A stretch of DNA of 64,000 bases from Bacillus badius NBRC 15713. Its GTDB lineage: Bacteria > Bacillota > Bacilli > Bacillales > Domibacillaceae. The notes under the pieces are model-generated. The model saw nothing but the letters and a program-made list of their open reading frames with translations. It had not been told where the DNA came from and ran no database searches. A program made the translations under genes and the position numbers. The stretch's first letter is position 1. Every line of letters starts with the position of its first letter. Of the stretch, positions 51,751 through 59,640 are shown piece by piece. Location of the stretch: contig NZ_BCVF01000019.1 of the NCBI RefSeq assembly GCF_001591605.1, forward strand, positions 1 to 64,000. Direction: 5' to 3'.

Positions 51751-53049
51751 TCAAGCGCCAGTCTTTTTCCGCTTACCTGCTACCCGTAAAAACTGTTCTA
51801 CACAAATAGCTGTCATGGTCCCGAGGATAAGTCCATTGTTCAAAATAGAAGCAGCGGCAGCCGGGAGATTAGTGAAGGCAGCAGCCGGCACAAACATAAC
51901 ACCTACCCCGGCCAAAAGCGACACTCCAGCCACAAGACGGGCACGGTCCTGCTCGGTCTCCTTTTCCATTTCCGCAAAGGCAAAACCAGCCATGCGGGAG
52001 AAAATAACAAATGTCACAGCATACCCCACAGGAGCCGGCAAGGAAGCAAGTCCATTCATCACCGGCGGAAACAAGCTCATCCCGACAACGAGCAGCGAAC
52101 CGGCAAAAAACGGACGAACCGACGCATTGCCGGTTTGAGCAACAAAGCCGGCCGCTCCCGAAATTGGAACAGAACCGATGGCGGAGAATGCGCCCCCGAG
52201 CATTTGATTAAGACCTGCAGCTACCCCAGCACTGCGGTAGCTGCCTTTTCGGCCAGTCGCATGCAAATGAGCCATCACCTCTTCCATCACTCTGATTGAA
52301 GCGATCATATTCGCTGTTAATAGCAAGGTAATAAAGGCAGCGGTGACAACCGTGCCGGAGTCGAACAATGGCGGGCCAAAAACAAACAAGCCCGGCAAGC
52401 TAAACAGCTGATTGCCTGAGGAGGCCATGAGCGGAGCCTCGCCAATCAGGAGAAACAGCAGCCAGCCAAACGCTAACGAAATAATGACCGAATACTGCCG
52501 CACCCACTGGATTCGATGCGAAGAAAAATAAAAGGCGGCCAGCAAAGTAGCGGCACTGCCTGCCAAAATAAGCGGACGAATCGTTCCCGCTTCATTCGGC
52601 AAGCCGAGCATGCCGTTTAAAAACGATCCGCTCAATTGTAAAATCAGCAAAAGCAAATAAATGAACGTTACCGTTGGCGTAAACAGCTTCGCCATCTTTT
52701 CCAATAAGCCGAAAGCGGCCAAGAAAATAAAAATAACGCCTGAAACAATCATCCCGCCTTCAAGACTCTGCAGCGCCTGCTCGGTCGAAGAGTAAATAGT
52801 TCCGGCAAAGCCAGCATAAATGGCAAACACACCCCACCAAAGCCCAGCCGGTCCTTCATTGATCGGCAGCCTGTGGCCTATCAGCACTTGCAAAACGCCT
52901 GACAGCCCCAGCACAAACATCGTCCGCTGAACAAATTCTGCTGTATCCGCCGGAGAGAGATGAAATAACCCGGCAATCGCAATAGGAGCTACGAGTGAGC
53001 TCGCCAGCATAAAAAACAGCCATTGGACAGCGCTAAAAAACAATCCCAT
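51751..53049 (-). CDS. NCS2-family purine/pyrimidine permease
   Basis: This 432-residue permease has 12 or more membrane helices and the layout of the uracil/xanthine (NCS2) family, with the SIRVMEE region and GLNQMLGGAFSAIGSVPISGAAGFVAQTG in the scaffold part. It resembles the YwdJ-like branch, whose substrate is not established. No purine riboswitch was recognised upstream. A dyad TAATCAGCGTACGCTAATT lies near 53090. It is monocistronic with a strong terminator. Confidence 0.85.
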   Translation of the reverse strand: MGLFFSAVQWLFFMLASSLVAPIAIAGLFHLSPADTAEFVQRTMFVLGLSGVLQVLIGHRLPINEGPAGLWWGVFAIYAGFAGTIYSSTEQALQSLEGGMIVSGVIFIFLAAFGLLEKMAKLFTPTVTFIYLLLLILQLSGSFLNGMLGLPNEAGTIRPLILAGSAATLLAAFYFSSHRIQWVRQYSVIISLAFGWLLFLLIGEAPLMASSGNQLFSLPGLFVFGPPLFDSGTVVTAAFITLLLTANMIASIRVMEEVMAHLHATGRKGSYRSAGVAAGLNQMLGGAFSAIGSVPISGAAGFVAQTGNASVRPFFAGSLLVVGMSLFPPVMNGLASLPAPVGYAVTFVIFSRMAGFAFAEMEKETEQDRARLVAGVSLLAGVGVMFVPAAAFTNLPAAAASILNNGLILGTMTAICVEQFLRVAGKRKKTGA

Positions 53050-53226
53050 ACTTTCACCTGTTTCTTTCTTAAGTTAACTTCTTCCATTTAATCAGCGTAC
53101 GCTAATTTTTTCATTCAGGCAACGGAAAAATCTCCTTTTCTCATTCTTTGCATGTTAAAATAGGAATCAGCATGTAAAACTTTTCATACATATACTCACA
53201 AAGGACAAGATTAAAGGAGTAAGTTT

Positions 53227-53808
53227 ATGATTACTGCATTTATTATTTTACTAGCGTATTTACTCGGGTCCATTCCTTCGGGGCTAATCATCGGCAAGTC
53301 CTTTTTCGGCATTGATATCCGGGAGCATGGCAGCGGCAATCTCGGTGCAACAAATTCATTCCGCACGCTCGGTGTAAAAGCGGGCATCGCTGTGACACTT
53401 GCCGATATTTTAAAGGGAACTGCAGCGACGCTGCTTCCGCTTCTTTTCGGATCAGGTCTAGACCCGCTGATCCCTGGCGTAGCAGCTGTCATTGGACATA
53501 TGTTCCCCGTCTTCGCCGGCTTCAGAGGCGGGAAAGCGGTGGCCACCTCTGGCGGTGTTCTCTTAGGTGTTCAGCCTGTCATGTTTCTTGTGATTTTTCT
53601 CAGCTTTTTTCTTTCACTTTATCTCACTAAATATGTTTCTCTGTCATCCATTATCGTTGCGGTGGTTGCGCTGACCTATGCCATTATCCTGCAAAATACG
53701 CCGCTGATTCTCGTTGTCGGCATTTTAGCTTTTTTTGTCATTTACCGTCATCGGGCAAATATCGTGCGAATTAAAAACAAGACAGAGCCGAAAATTAAGT
53801 GGATGTAA
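53227..53808 (+). CDS. plsY: PlsY: acyl-phosphate glycerol-3-phosphate acyltransferase
   Basis: This 193-residue membrane enzyme transfers an acyl group from acyl phosphate to glycerol 3-phosphate, the first step of phospholipid synthesis. Its motifs are SGLIIGK near [19 protein letters not shown] (motif 2) and [18 protein letters not shown] (motif 3), with about five to seven helices. AAAGGAG precedes the ATG. B. subtilis has it as yneS in the same neighbourhood, though facing parE more closely. Confidence 0.95.
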   Translation: MITAFIILLAYLLGSIPSGLIIGKSFFGIDIREHGSGNLGATNSFRTLGVKAGIAVTLADILKGTAATLLPLLFGSGLDPLIPGVAAVIGHMFPVFAGFRGGKAVATSGGVLLGVQPVMFLVIFLSFFLSLYLTKYVSLSSIIVAVVALTYAIILQNTPLILVVGILAFFVIYRHRANIVRIKNKTEPKIKWM

Positions 53809-53830
53809 GGTGCCTTTATAAAAAAAGCGA

Positions 53831-53863
53831 AAAGCATCGCCTTGCTTCAGCAGGCGATGCTTT
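53831..53863 (+). terminator. Terminator of plsY
   Basis: The stem AAAGCATCGCC and its complement has an 11-base loop and ends in TTTATTATAT. Confidence 0.8.
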
Positions 53864-53962
53864 ATTATATCGGCTGGATAAGGCGGTCCGGCAGTGAGGC
53901 ATCTATTTTCCTTATTTCAAGCTTCCATGGTACACTTGGGGAAAAGCAGAGGTGAATCACCC

Positions 53963-54259
53963 ATGAATATTCAAATAGGAAACAAAGCCCTCTCATGGTT
54001 TAAAGAGGAAATGGACGTGCATCGAGGCGATTCCATCCGCTTTTTCGTCCGATACGGGGGTTCCAGTCCGCTTCATGAAGGATTTTCACTCGGTGTCACG
54101 AAAGACGAACCGATGGAGATTGGTGCCCAAACAGAAATAGACGGAATCGTTTACTTTGTTGAGCAAGCCGATCTCTGGTATTTTGACGGACATGATTTGC
54201 ATGTAGAGTACAACGAACAGCTGAACGAACCGCGCTACCAATATGTCCAACCTTCTTAA
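53963..54259 (+). CDS. yneR: HesB/IscA-like protein (YneR family)
   Basis: This roughly 98-residue protein has the HesB/A-type iron-sulfur scaffold fold (ALSWFKEEMDVHRGDSIRFFVRYGG...EGFSLGV). It lacks the C-terminal Cys pair of true IscA proteins, as does B. subtilis YneR, so its role in cluster assembly is doubtful. The start is the ATG at 53963 after AGAGGTG; an upstream GTG is not supported. Confidence 0.85.
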   Translation: MNIQIGNKALSWFKEEMDVHRGDSIRFFVRYGGSSPLHEGFSLGVTKDEPMEIGAQTEIDGIVYFVEQADLWYFDGHDLHVEYNEQLNEPRYQYVQPS

Positions 54260-54296
54260 AAAGCGAAAAGGCCGCTTCCTGCGCCTTTTCGCTTTT
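54259..54296 (+). terminator. Terminator of yneR
   Basis: The stem AAAAGCGAAAAGGC and its complement overlaps the stop codon and is followed by TTTTTTATTATT. It also lies just past the end of the convergent yneQ gene. Confidence 0.8.
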
Positions 54297-54316
54297 TTAT
54301 TATTCAACGGGCTGAT

Positions 54317-54619
54317 TTATAGACGAAATTTTTTAATATGGCTGTGCAGCCCTTCTTTTTCCAAAATTTCTTTCTGCCGATCGCCAAGCAAATCAAAATG
54401 CGAATAGCCATCCTTTCTCCGATCAATCCACTCTTTTTGGAGCCCGTGTGCTTCTCCCCAGCAGGCCAGCTTGTCTAAATCCCTGCAGCCTGCCTTCGTT
54501 ACCGTACGGCAGTGAGGGAATCGATCATCAAGCCAATAATGGGTTAAAAAAGCGATATTGCCTTTGTCAATTTGCCGCTTCCACTCCGCCAGCTCCCGTT
54601 TGTCTACACCAAATGCCAT
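54317..54619 (-). CDS. yneQ: YneQ-family small protein
   Basis: This 100-residue cytoplasmic protein begins MAFGVDKRELAEWKRQIDKG and has the conserved block FLTHYWLDDRFPHC and TVTKAGC. It matches the length and pattern of Bacillus YneQ, which has no known function. It is next to yneP on the same strand with an 18-base gap, as in B. subtilis. Confidence 0.82.
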   Translation of the reverse strand: MAFGVDKRELAEWKRQIDKGNIAFLTHYWLDDRFPHCRTVTKAGCRDLDKLACWGEAHGLQKEWIDRRKDGYSHFDLLGDRQKEILEKEGLHSHIKKFRL

Positions 54620-54637
54620 TCCCTTCGCCTGCCCGTC

Positions 54638-55060
54638 CTATGATTGTTTTTTATTTTCCTCGTACACTTTATGCCAATCCGGAAATACACGCTTCATTGA
54701 TACCGGCCGAAACGTGTCTTTTTTCACGATTGTGTGGGACGTGGTGCCTGTCAAACACACCTCTCCATCCTTGTTTTTAATTTCATACCCGTATACCGTG
54801 CGGACCCCATTATATTCTTGAATCCACGTATAGACCCAAGCGGTATCCCCGTAACGAAACGGCTTTTTGTAAGAAAGCTGGATATCCAAAACTGGCGCCA
54901 CATACCCTTCTTTCTCCATCTCTGCATAATTAAAGCCTAGATCTTCAATCAATTGAGTGCGGCCCAGCTCAAGCCAGACGACATACTGGCCATGATAGAC
55001 TACCTGCATTGCATCTGTTTCTGCATAGCGTACTTGTACTTCTTTTTCTGAAACGAACAT
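54638..55060 (-). CDS. yneP: Acyl-CoA thioesterase (hotdog fold, YneP family)
   Basis: This 140-residue 4HBT-type thioesterase has the start VQVRYAETDAMQVVYHGQYVVWLELGR, with the catalytic Asp in ETDAMQVVYH. It hydrolyses acyl-CoA in the cytoplasm; the acyl chain is unknown. Length and synteny match B. subtilis YneP. It is first in a two-gene unit with yneQ. Confidence 0.88.
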   Translation of the reverse strand: MFVSEKEVQVRYAETDAMQVVYHGQYVVWLELGRTQLIEDLGFNYAEMEKEGYVAPVLDIQLSYKKPFRYGDTAWVYTWIQEYNGVRTVYGYEIKNKDGEVCLTGTTSHTIVKKDTFRPVSMKRVFPDWHKVYEENKKQS

Positions 55061-55208
55061 CTATTGATTCTCCCTTATTCTTTCTTAACGTATATCTCCT
55101 GATTAAACTAGTATATCTTAGCCAGCTGGTAAAATAAAGCATGTTTACCTTCAAAGCTAAACAGGGAATTAAACAAGGACAACTACCAATAACGAAGGAG
55201 TGCTTCTT

Positions 55209-56345
55209 GTGATTGATTATTTGCAAAGCCAAAAGCAAGAGATGATTCATTTGTTAGAAACGATCGTAAATATCGACAGCAATTCTTATGATAAAGATGG
55301 TGTCGACCAAGTGGGTGCTTTGCTTAAAGATAAATTTGAAGAAATCGGAATGCATGTAAAAGTTCATCGCCAAGCGGAGCAAGGCAATCACCTTGAAATT
55401 AAAGCGGAGCGGGAAAGTGAACCTAAAATCTTAATTGTTGCACACATGGACACTGTATTTCCGAAAGGAGAAGCTGAAAAACGCCCGTTTTCCATTATTG
55501 GAGATAAAGCGTACGGACCAGGCGTCAACGATGAGAAAGCGAGCCACGTACAGGTTCTATATGCGATGAAGGCGCTAAAGGAAAGCGGCTCCCCCGCTAT
55601 CAGCAACGTTCACATCATTTTCAACAGCGACGAAGAAATCGGCTCTGTGTCTTCGAAAGCATTAATAGAAGAAGCTGCCGCAGAAAAGGATTACAGCCTG
55701 ATCGTGGAATGCGGACGGCCAAATGACGGAGTCGTCACTTCCCGAAAAGGAGTCGGCCACTTTACGATGAATGTACAAGGAAAAAGCGCGCATTCCGGGG
55801 TAGAGCCGGAAATCGGGGTCAGTGCAATTGAGGAACTGTCCCATAAAGTGATTCGCCTTCAAAAATTAAATGATTATGACCATGGACTGACCGTAAATGT
55901 TGGCCTGATTAAAGGCGGTACCTCTGTTAATACAGTCCCGCCCCATGCAGAAGCGGAAATTGATGTCCGGATAAAAAATAAAGATCAAGGAATGAACGTG
56001 ACAAAATCCATCAATGAAATTGCCTCGGAGGAAACCGTAGAAGGAACCAGAACAGAACTGACAGGCAGTATTAGCCGCCCTCCTATGGAACGGACAGAAG
56101 GAACAGGGAAATTATTTCAGACCATACAGGAAACAGGAAAAGAACTAGGCTTTTCCATTCATGAAGTCAGTACCGGAGGAGGATCGGATGCCGCTTTTAC
56201 AGCATCAAAAGGAATCCCTACGATTGATGGCATGGGGCCGATTGGAGAATTTTCTCACAGTGAAACAGAAGAATATACTGATTTGAACTCTCTCGTTGAT
56301 CGAACCCTTTTACTCGCCAAAACCATTGAACGATTGTCTGAATAA
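55209..56345 (+). CDS. M20-family metallopeptidase (ArgE/CPG2-like)
   Basis: This roughly 378-residue peptidase has the metal-binding AHMDTVFPKG (about 79-88), GPGVNDEKA with the bridging Asp, NSDEEIGS with the catalytic Glu pair, the dimerisation domain GKSAHSGVEPEIG and the late His in GEFSHSETE. It resembles glutamate carboxypeptidase/acetylornithine deacetylase enzymes. The GTG at 55209 lies eight bases after AAGGAG and is preferred to a GTG at 55200 within that site. A gamma-glutamyltransferase-like gene follows after 24 bases, so the two may act together in peptide or gamma-glutamyl breakdown. Confidence 0.87.
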   Translation: MIDYLQSQKQEMIHLLETIVNIDSNSYDKDGVDQVGALLKDKFEEIGMHVKVHRQAEQGNHLEIKAERESEPKILIVAHMDTVFPKGEAEKRPFSIIGDKAYGPGVNDEKASHVQVLYAMKALKESGSPAISNVHIIFNSDEEIGSVSSKALIEEAAAEKDYSLIVECGRPNDGVVTSRKGVGHFTMNVQGKSAHSGVEPEIGVSAIEELSHKVIRLQKLNDYDHGLTVNVGLIKGGTSVNTVPPHAEAEIDVRIKNKDQGMNVTKSINEIASEETVEGTRTELTGSISRPPMERTEGTGKLFQTIQETGKELGFSIHEVSTGGGSDAAFTASKGIPTIDGMGPIGEFSHSETEEYTDLNSLVDRTLLLAKTIERLSE

Positions 56346-56369
56346 CTTATCAAATTTGAGGTGAAAAAA

Positions 56370-58061
56370 ATGAATATCGAATCTATTATGAACAATCAAA
56401 AAAGAGAAAACGGCGGGCAGCGCGCCTGGGCTGACGGCGGAATGACAGCAAGTGCCACAGCGGAATCCTCCGCCATTGGCGCCGATGTATTAAAAGCCGG
56501 AGGAAACGCGATTGACGCCCTGGCTGCTATGCAATTCGCCCTGGCCGTCTCTGAGCCTTTTAATACAGGTCTCGGCTCCAGCGGGTTTATCGTCTATTAT
56601 GATGCCAAAAAACAAAAAACCACCGTTATTCAAGGGCATTCAAAAGCACCTAACAGCGCCAGAAAAAATGTGTTTGTTGATGAAAAAGAAGATGTGATCC
56701 CCTTTCTAGAACGCTCAACACCTGGCACAGCCGTTGCCATCCCCGGTATTATTAAAGCCTTTGATAAAGCAATTAAGCTTTACGGCAAAAAAACATGGGA
56801 GGAAGCGCTAGAACCGGCCATCCGCTTATCAAAGGAGGGCATAAAAGTAAATAAAACATGGGTTTCAGGTCTTCAGCGATTCGGCAACCGCCTCGGGAAA
56901 GAAGGACGGGCTTTTTTCTTTCCTGATGATGTGCCGTTGGCAGAAGGCGAAACAGCCGTTAATAAAGAGTTGACCCGTACCTTAATCGAGCTTCAGCAAA
57001 ACGGCGCCGACTCCTTCTATGGAGGCACGATTGGAAAGGCCATTGTAGAAGAGGTGCAGAGGCTGAAAGGTTGTTTAGAGCTTGAGGATCTGGCCGAGTA
57101 TGAGGCTGAAGTGAAAGCTCCCCTTCAAGCTGCCTATAAAGGATTTGATATTGTCGTGCCGAGTCCTCCCAATGGGGGCGGCTTTGCCCTTCTTTATATG
57201 TTAAAGCTGCTTGAGCAGCTAAATATTGGCCAGTACGATGTTCATTCCTGGGAGAAATATTATTTAATTGCAGAAACATTAAGGGTAATGACCGCCGATA
57301 AATTAGCGTTTATGACAGACCCTGACTATTATGATATTCCTATTGACGGCTTGCTTCACCCGGACTATATAAAAAAGCGGCTTAAGCTGTATAATTTTTC
57401 ATTCCGCAATGATCAAATCAACCCCGGTAATCCTTGGGAATTTGATCGAGATAAAAAGCCAAGCGGTTTAAAGGCACAAGCCGTTGAAGTCGGATCGGAA
57501 ACTACTCATTTTATCGCTGTAGATGCTGAAGGAAATGTTGCTGCCTGCACTTCTTCTTTAGAGCACACATTCGGTTCCGGCATCATGGTGCCAGGTTACG
57601 GCTTTTTATTAAATAATGATATGACTGATTTTGATCCTTCTCCGGGAGGCATTAACAGCGTAGAACCAAATAAATATCCTGTCAGCATGAAAACACCTAC
57701 GCTGATTTTTAAAGACGGCCGGCCATTTTTGACGCTCGGTTCCCCTGGCGGTCCTACCATTGTAGCTTCTGTTCTGCAAACGATCATTCATGTGATTAAC
57801 TATGGAATGGATGTAAAGGATGCCATCGAAGAACCACGGATTTTTAATGGAACGGGCCCGCTGATCTGGTGGGAAGATGGTTTCCCGGAAGAAGCGATGC
57901 AAACATTAAAAAAGATGAATTATCAGTTTGATGATATTGCTCTTGCGATGGGCAATGTACAAGCCGTGATGTTTGACCACCAATCGAATCAGCTATACGG
58001 GGCGAGCGATTCCTCACGGCCTGGCATTCCTGTCGGCGTGGAGAAAAACGAAATTCAGTGA
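56370..58061 (+). CDS. Gamma-glutamyltransferase-like Ntn hydrolase
   Basis: This roughly 563-residue protein has the GGT fold. The autocatalytic Thr, T378, lies in GSETTHFIAVD, the position where GGT precursors cleave into two subunits. GLGSSGFIVYYD, GGGFALLYML and GSPGGPTIVASVLQ are typical. There is no signal peptide, unlike secreted Bacillus Ggt, so it resembles the YwrD-type cytoplasmic members. It may act on gamma-glutamyl compounds; the substrate is not certain. The ATG at 56370 follows GAGGTG. It is the second gene of a unit with the M20 peptidase. Confidence 0.87.
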   Translation: MNIESIMNNQKRENGGQRAWADGGMTASATAESSAIGADVLKAGGNAIDALAAMQFALAVSEPFNTGLGSSGFIVYYDAKKQKTTVIQGHSKAPNSARKNVFVDEKEDVIPFLERSTPGTAVAIPGIIKAFDKAIKLYGKKTWEEALEPAIRLSKEGIKVNKTWVSGLQRFGNRLGKEGRAFFFPDDVPLAEGETAVNKELTRTLIELQQNGADSFYGGTIGKAIVEEVQRLKGCLELEDLAEYEAEVKAPLQAAYKGFDIVVPSPPNGGGFALLYMLKLLEQLNIGQYDVHSWEKYYLIAETLRVMTADKLAFMTDPDYYDIPIDGLLHPDYIKKRLKLYNFSFRNDQINPGNPWEFDRDKKPSGLKAQAVEVGSETTHFIAVDAEGNVAACTSSLEHTFGSGIMVPGYGFLLNNDMTDFDPSPGGINSVEPNKYPVSMKTPTLIFKDGRPFLTLGSPGGPTIVASVLQTIIHVINYGMDVKDAIEEPRIFNGTGPLIWWEDGFPEEAMQTLKKMNYQFDDIALAMGNVQAVMFDHQSNQLYGASDSSRPGIPVGVEKNEIQ

Positions 58062-58118
58062 AACTAATGATAAGCTAATTTTCATTTTATAGAGAAAGAA
58101 GCAATAGCGATAAACGCG

Positions 58119-58162
58119 AAACAGCTCTTCTGTTTTAACTAATTAAAACAGAAGAGCTGTTT
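58119..58162 (+). terminator. Terminator of the peptidase-GGT unit
   Basis: An 18-bp stem (AAACAGCTCTTCTGTTTT and its complement) has an 8-base loop and is followed by TTATG. Confidence 0.8.
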
Positions 58163-58189
58163 TTATGTATGGCAAGCCGTTCTGCCCTC

Positions 58190-58327
58190 TTACTTGGCTG
58201 ACCGTTTTATTTCTAAACGCTCTTCCAGTCTTTCTTCTATCTCCCGCATAGCAGCCGGATTTCTTAATAACTCGCTTTTATTTTCCTTTACAAGCTCAGC
58301 AAAGCTTTTCCTTTGTTTTCTTCTCAT
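58190..58327 (-). CDS. FbpB-family small basic protein
   Basis: This 45-residue very basic protein (MRRKQRKSFAELVKENKSEL, then NPAAMREIEERLEERL) fits the FbpB family of Bacillus, small proteins thought to help the FsrA RNA in the iron-sparing response. AAGGAG lies 11 bases before the ATG. A weak Fur-box-like sequence (TGATGATCATAACGA, 11 of 15 matches to the consensus) lies upstream near 58346-58370. Its neighbour is aconitase, a major iron-sulfur enzyme that such a system targets in B. subtilis. Confidence 0.75.
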   Translation of the reverse strand: MRRKQRKSFAELVKENKSELLRNPAAMREIEERLEERLEIKRSAK

Positions 58328-58638
58328 TCTTAATTGCTCCTTTTTTGTATAAATCGTTATGATCATCATTCTGCCCCTAACTCTTCTTTTTAATACTAAA
58401 TTTTCAAATAACTGCGATAATTAATCTGTACGCTCCACCGCTGCCCGCTCATAAAGAAAAGGCCCGTAAAGAACCTGAGTTGAACCTTTTTTAGTTAAGT
58501 TTAAGGGATAGAGCATCCAGAGAAGGAAACTTCCTATAAATTATAGAACTATTATAAAAAATCCGACTTATTTGTGCATGAAATGTCGGATGGATTGCTT
58601 CCTCTTATTTTAGAGTAGAGATAGAAAGGAGTGAACAT
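58328..58638. other. Intergenic region with a weak Fur-like site
   Basis: About 310 bases between the divergent FbpB-like and AraC-type genes. It holds the Fur-like site mentioned for the FbpB-like gene and AT-rich sequence. No gene or RNA motif was recognised. Confidence 0.35.
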
Positions 58639-59484
58639 ATGGAATGGCTGGAGCGAATGAATCACGCATTAGATTACATTGAAGAAAATCTTAAATCAGA
58701 AATAGATTATAAAAAGATAGCGCAAGCGGCTTGTTGTTCCGAATACCATTTTCCAAGGATGTTTTCGGCTTTATCAGGTATAACACTTTCAGAATATATC
58801 AGACGCAGGCGCTTAACACTGGCTGCTTTTGAATTGCAAAAAAATGATCTTCGCATCCTTGATCTAGCATTGACCTATGGATATGAGTCCGCTGATTCTT
58901 TTTCACGCGCTTTCCAAAAGACACTCGGATTAAAGCCATCAGATGTCCGAAATAAAGGAAAGCTATTAAAAGCATTTCCGAGAATTTCCTTTCAACTGTC
59001 AATTAAAGGAGCTATTGAGATGGAGTATAGAATAGAGAGGATTGATTTTGAATTAAGCATTATAGGAAAGGGTGTGCCAGTGAAAACAAGCCAAGCAGCT
59101 GAAGCGATCCCTGCACTATGGAATTCAGCTCAACTGGATGGATTGATGCAAAAACTAATTGATCTATCCTGGGAGAATCCGAAATGCACTTTAGAAAGTC
59201 TATTAGGTATTTGCGGAAAACAAGCAGCCATAACAGAGGATGAATTTACTTACTTTATGGGAATACGGTACGATGGCCATGTCCCTGATGGCATGGACAC
59301 CCTGGTCATCAACCACAGTACGTGGGCTGTTTTTCCGAATATAGAATCGGCCTGGAAACGTTTATATTCCGAGTGGCTTCCTGCTTCAGGGTATGAGCTT
59401 GCTGATTTACCATGCATTGAATGTTATTTTCCGCCGAATCATCAGCCAGAAAATGAGCTTTGGGTTCCTGTAGTTTCTCTATAG
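58639..59484 (+). CDS. AraC-family regulator with GyrI-like effector domain
   Basis: This 281-residue regulator has two AraC helix-turn-helix motifs in its first 105 residues (YKKIAQAACCSEYHFPRMFSA and RILDLALTYGYESADSFSRAF) and a C-terminal GyrI/SOUL-like small-molecule-binding domain (about 128-281, VPDGMDTLVINHSTWAVF). This layout is that of BmrR/Rob-like multidrug or effector sensors. AAAGGAGTG precedes the ATG. No target gene is evident; it stands alone. Confidence 0.87.
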   Translation: MEWLERMNHALDYIEENLKSEIDYKKIAQAACCSEYHFPRMFSALSGITLSEYIRRRRLTLAAFELQKNDLRILDLALTYGYESADSFSRAFQKTLGLKPSDVRNKGKLLKAFPRISFQLSIKGAIEMEYRIERIDFELSIIGKGVPVKTSQAAEAIPALWNSAQLDGLMQKLIDLSWENPKCTLESLLGICGKQAAITEDEFTYFMGIRYDGHVPDGMDTLVINHSTWAVFPNIESAWKRLYSEWLPASGYELADLPCIECYFPPNHQPENELWVPVVSL

Positions 59485-59600
59485 CTACATAGACTGGACA
59501 GAAAAGGAATAACCAGAAGATTGAATTTCCCTGCTAGCTCACTCAAATATCTTGCATTTAGTCCCCTTCCACGTAAGATAAAAACAGCTCAATAATAAGC

Positions 59601-59632
59601 AAACAAGACCGGCCAGCTGGCCGGTCTTGTTT
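59601..59632 (-). terminator. Terminator of the aconitase gene
   Basis: A 14-bp stem (AAACAAGACCGGCC and its complement) with a 4-base loop lies just beyond the stop codon and is flanked by AT-rich sequence. Confidence 0.8.
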
Positions 59633-59640
59633 CAACGTTC

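Noticed and set aside
53050-53226. Purine riboswitch upstream of the NCS2 permease gene
   Set aside because: The conserved core of purine riboswitches was not found; only a short dyad is present.
58639-59484. AraC-type regulator considered as the QhpR equivalent
   Set aside because: It is 25 kb away and has a GyrI-like domain, and the qhp promoters are of sigma-54 type with an enhancer-binding activator gene adjacent.
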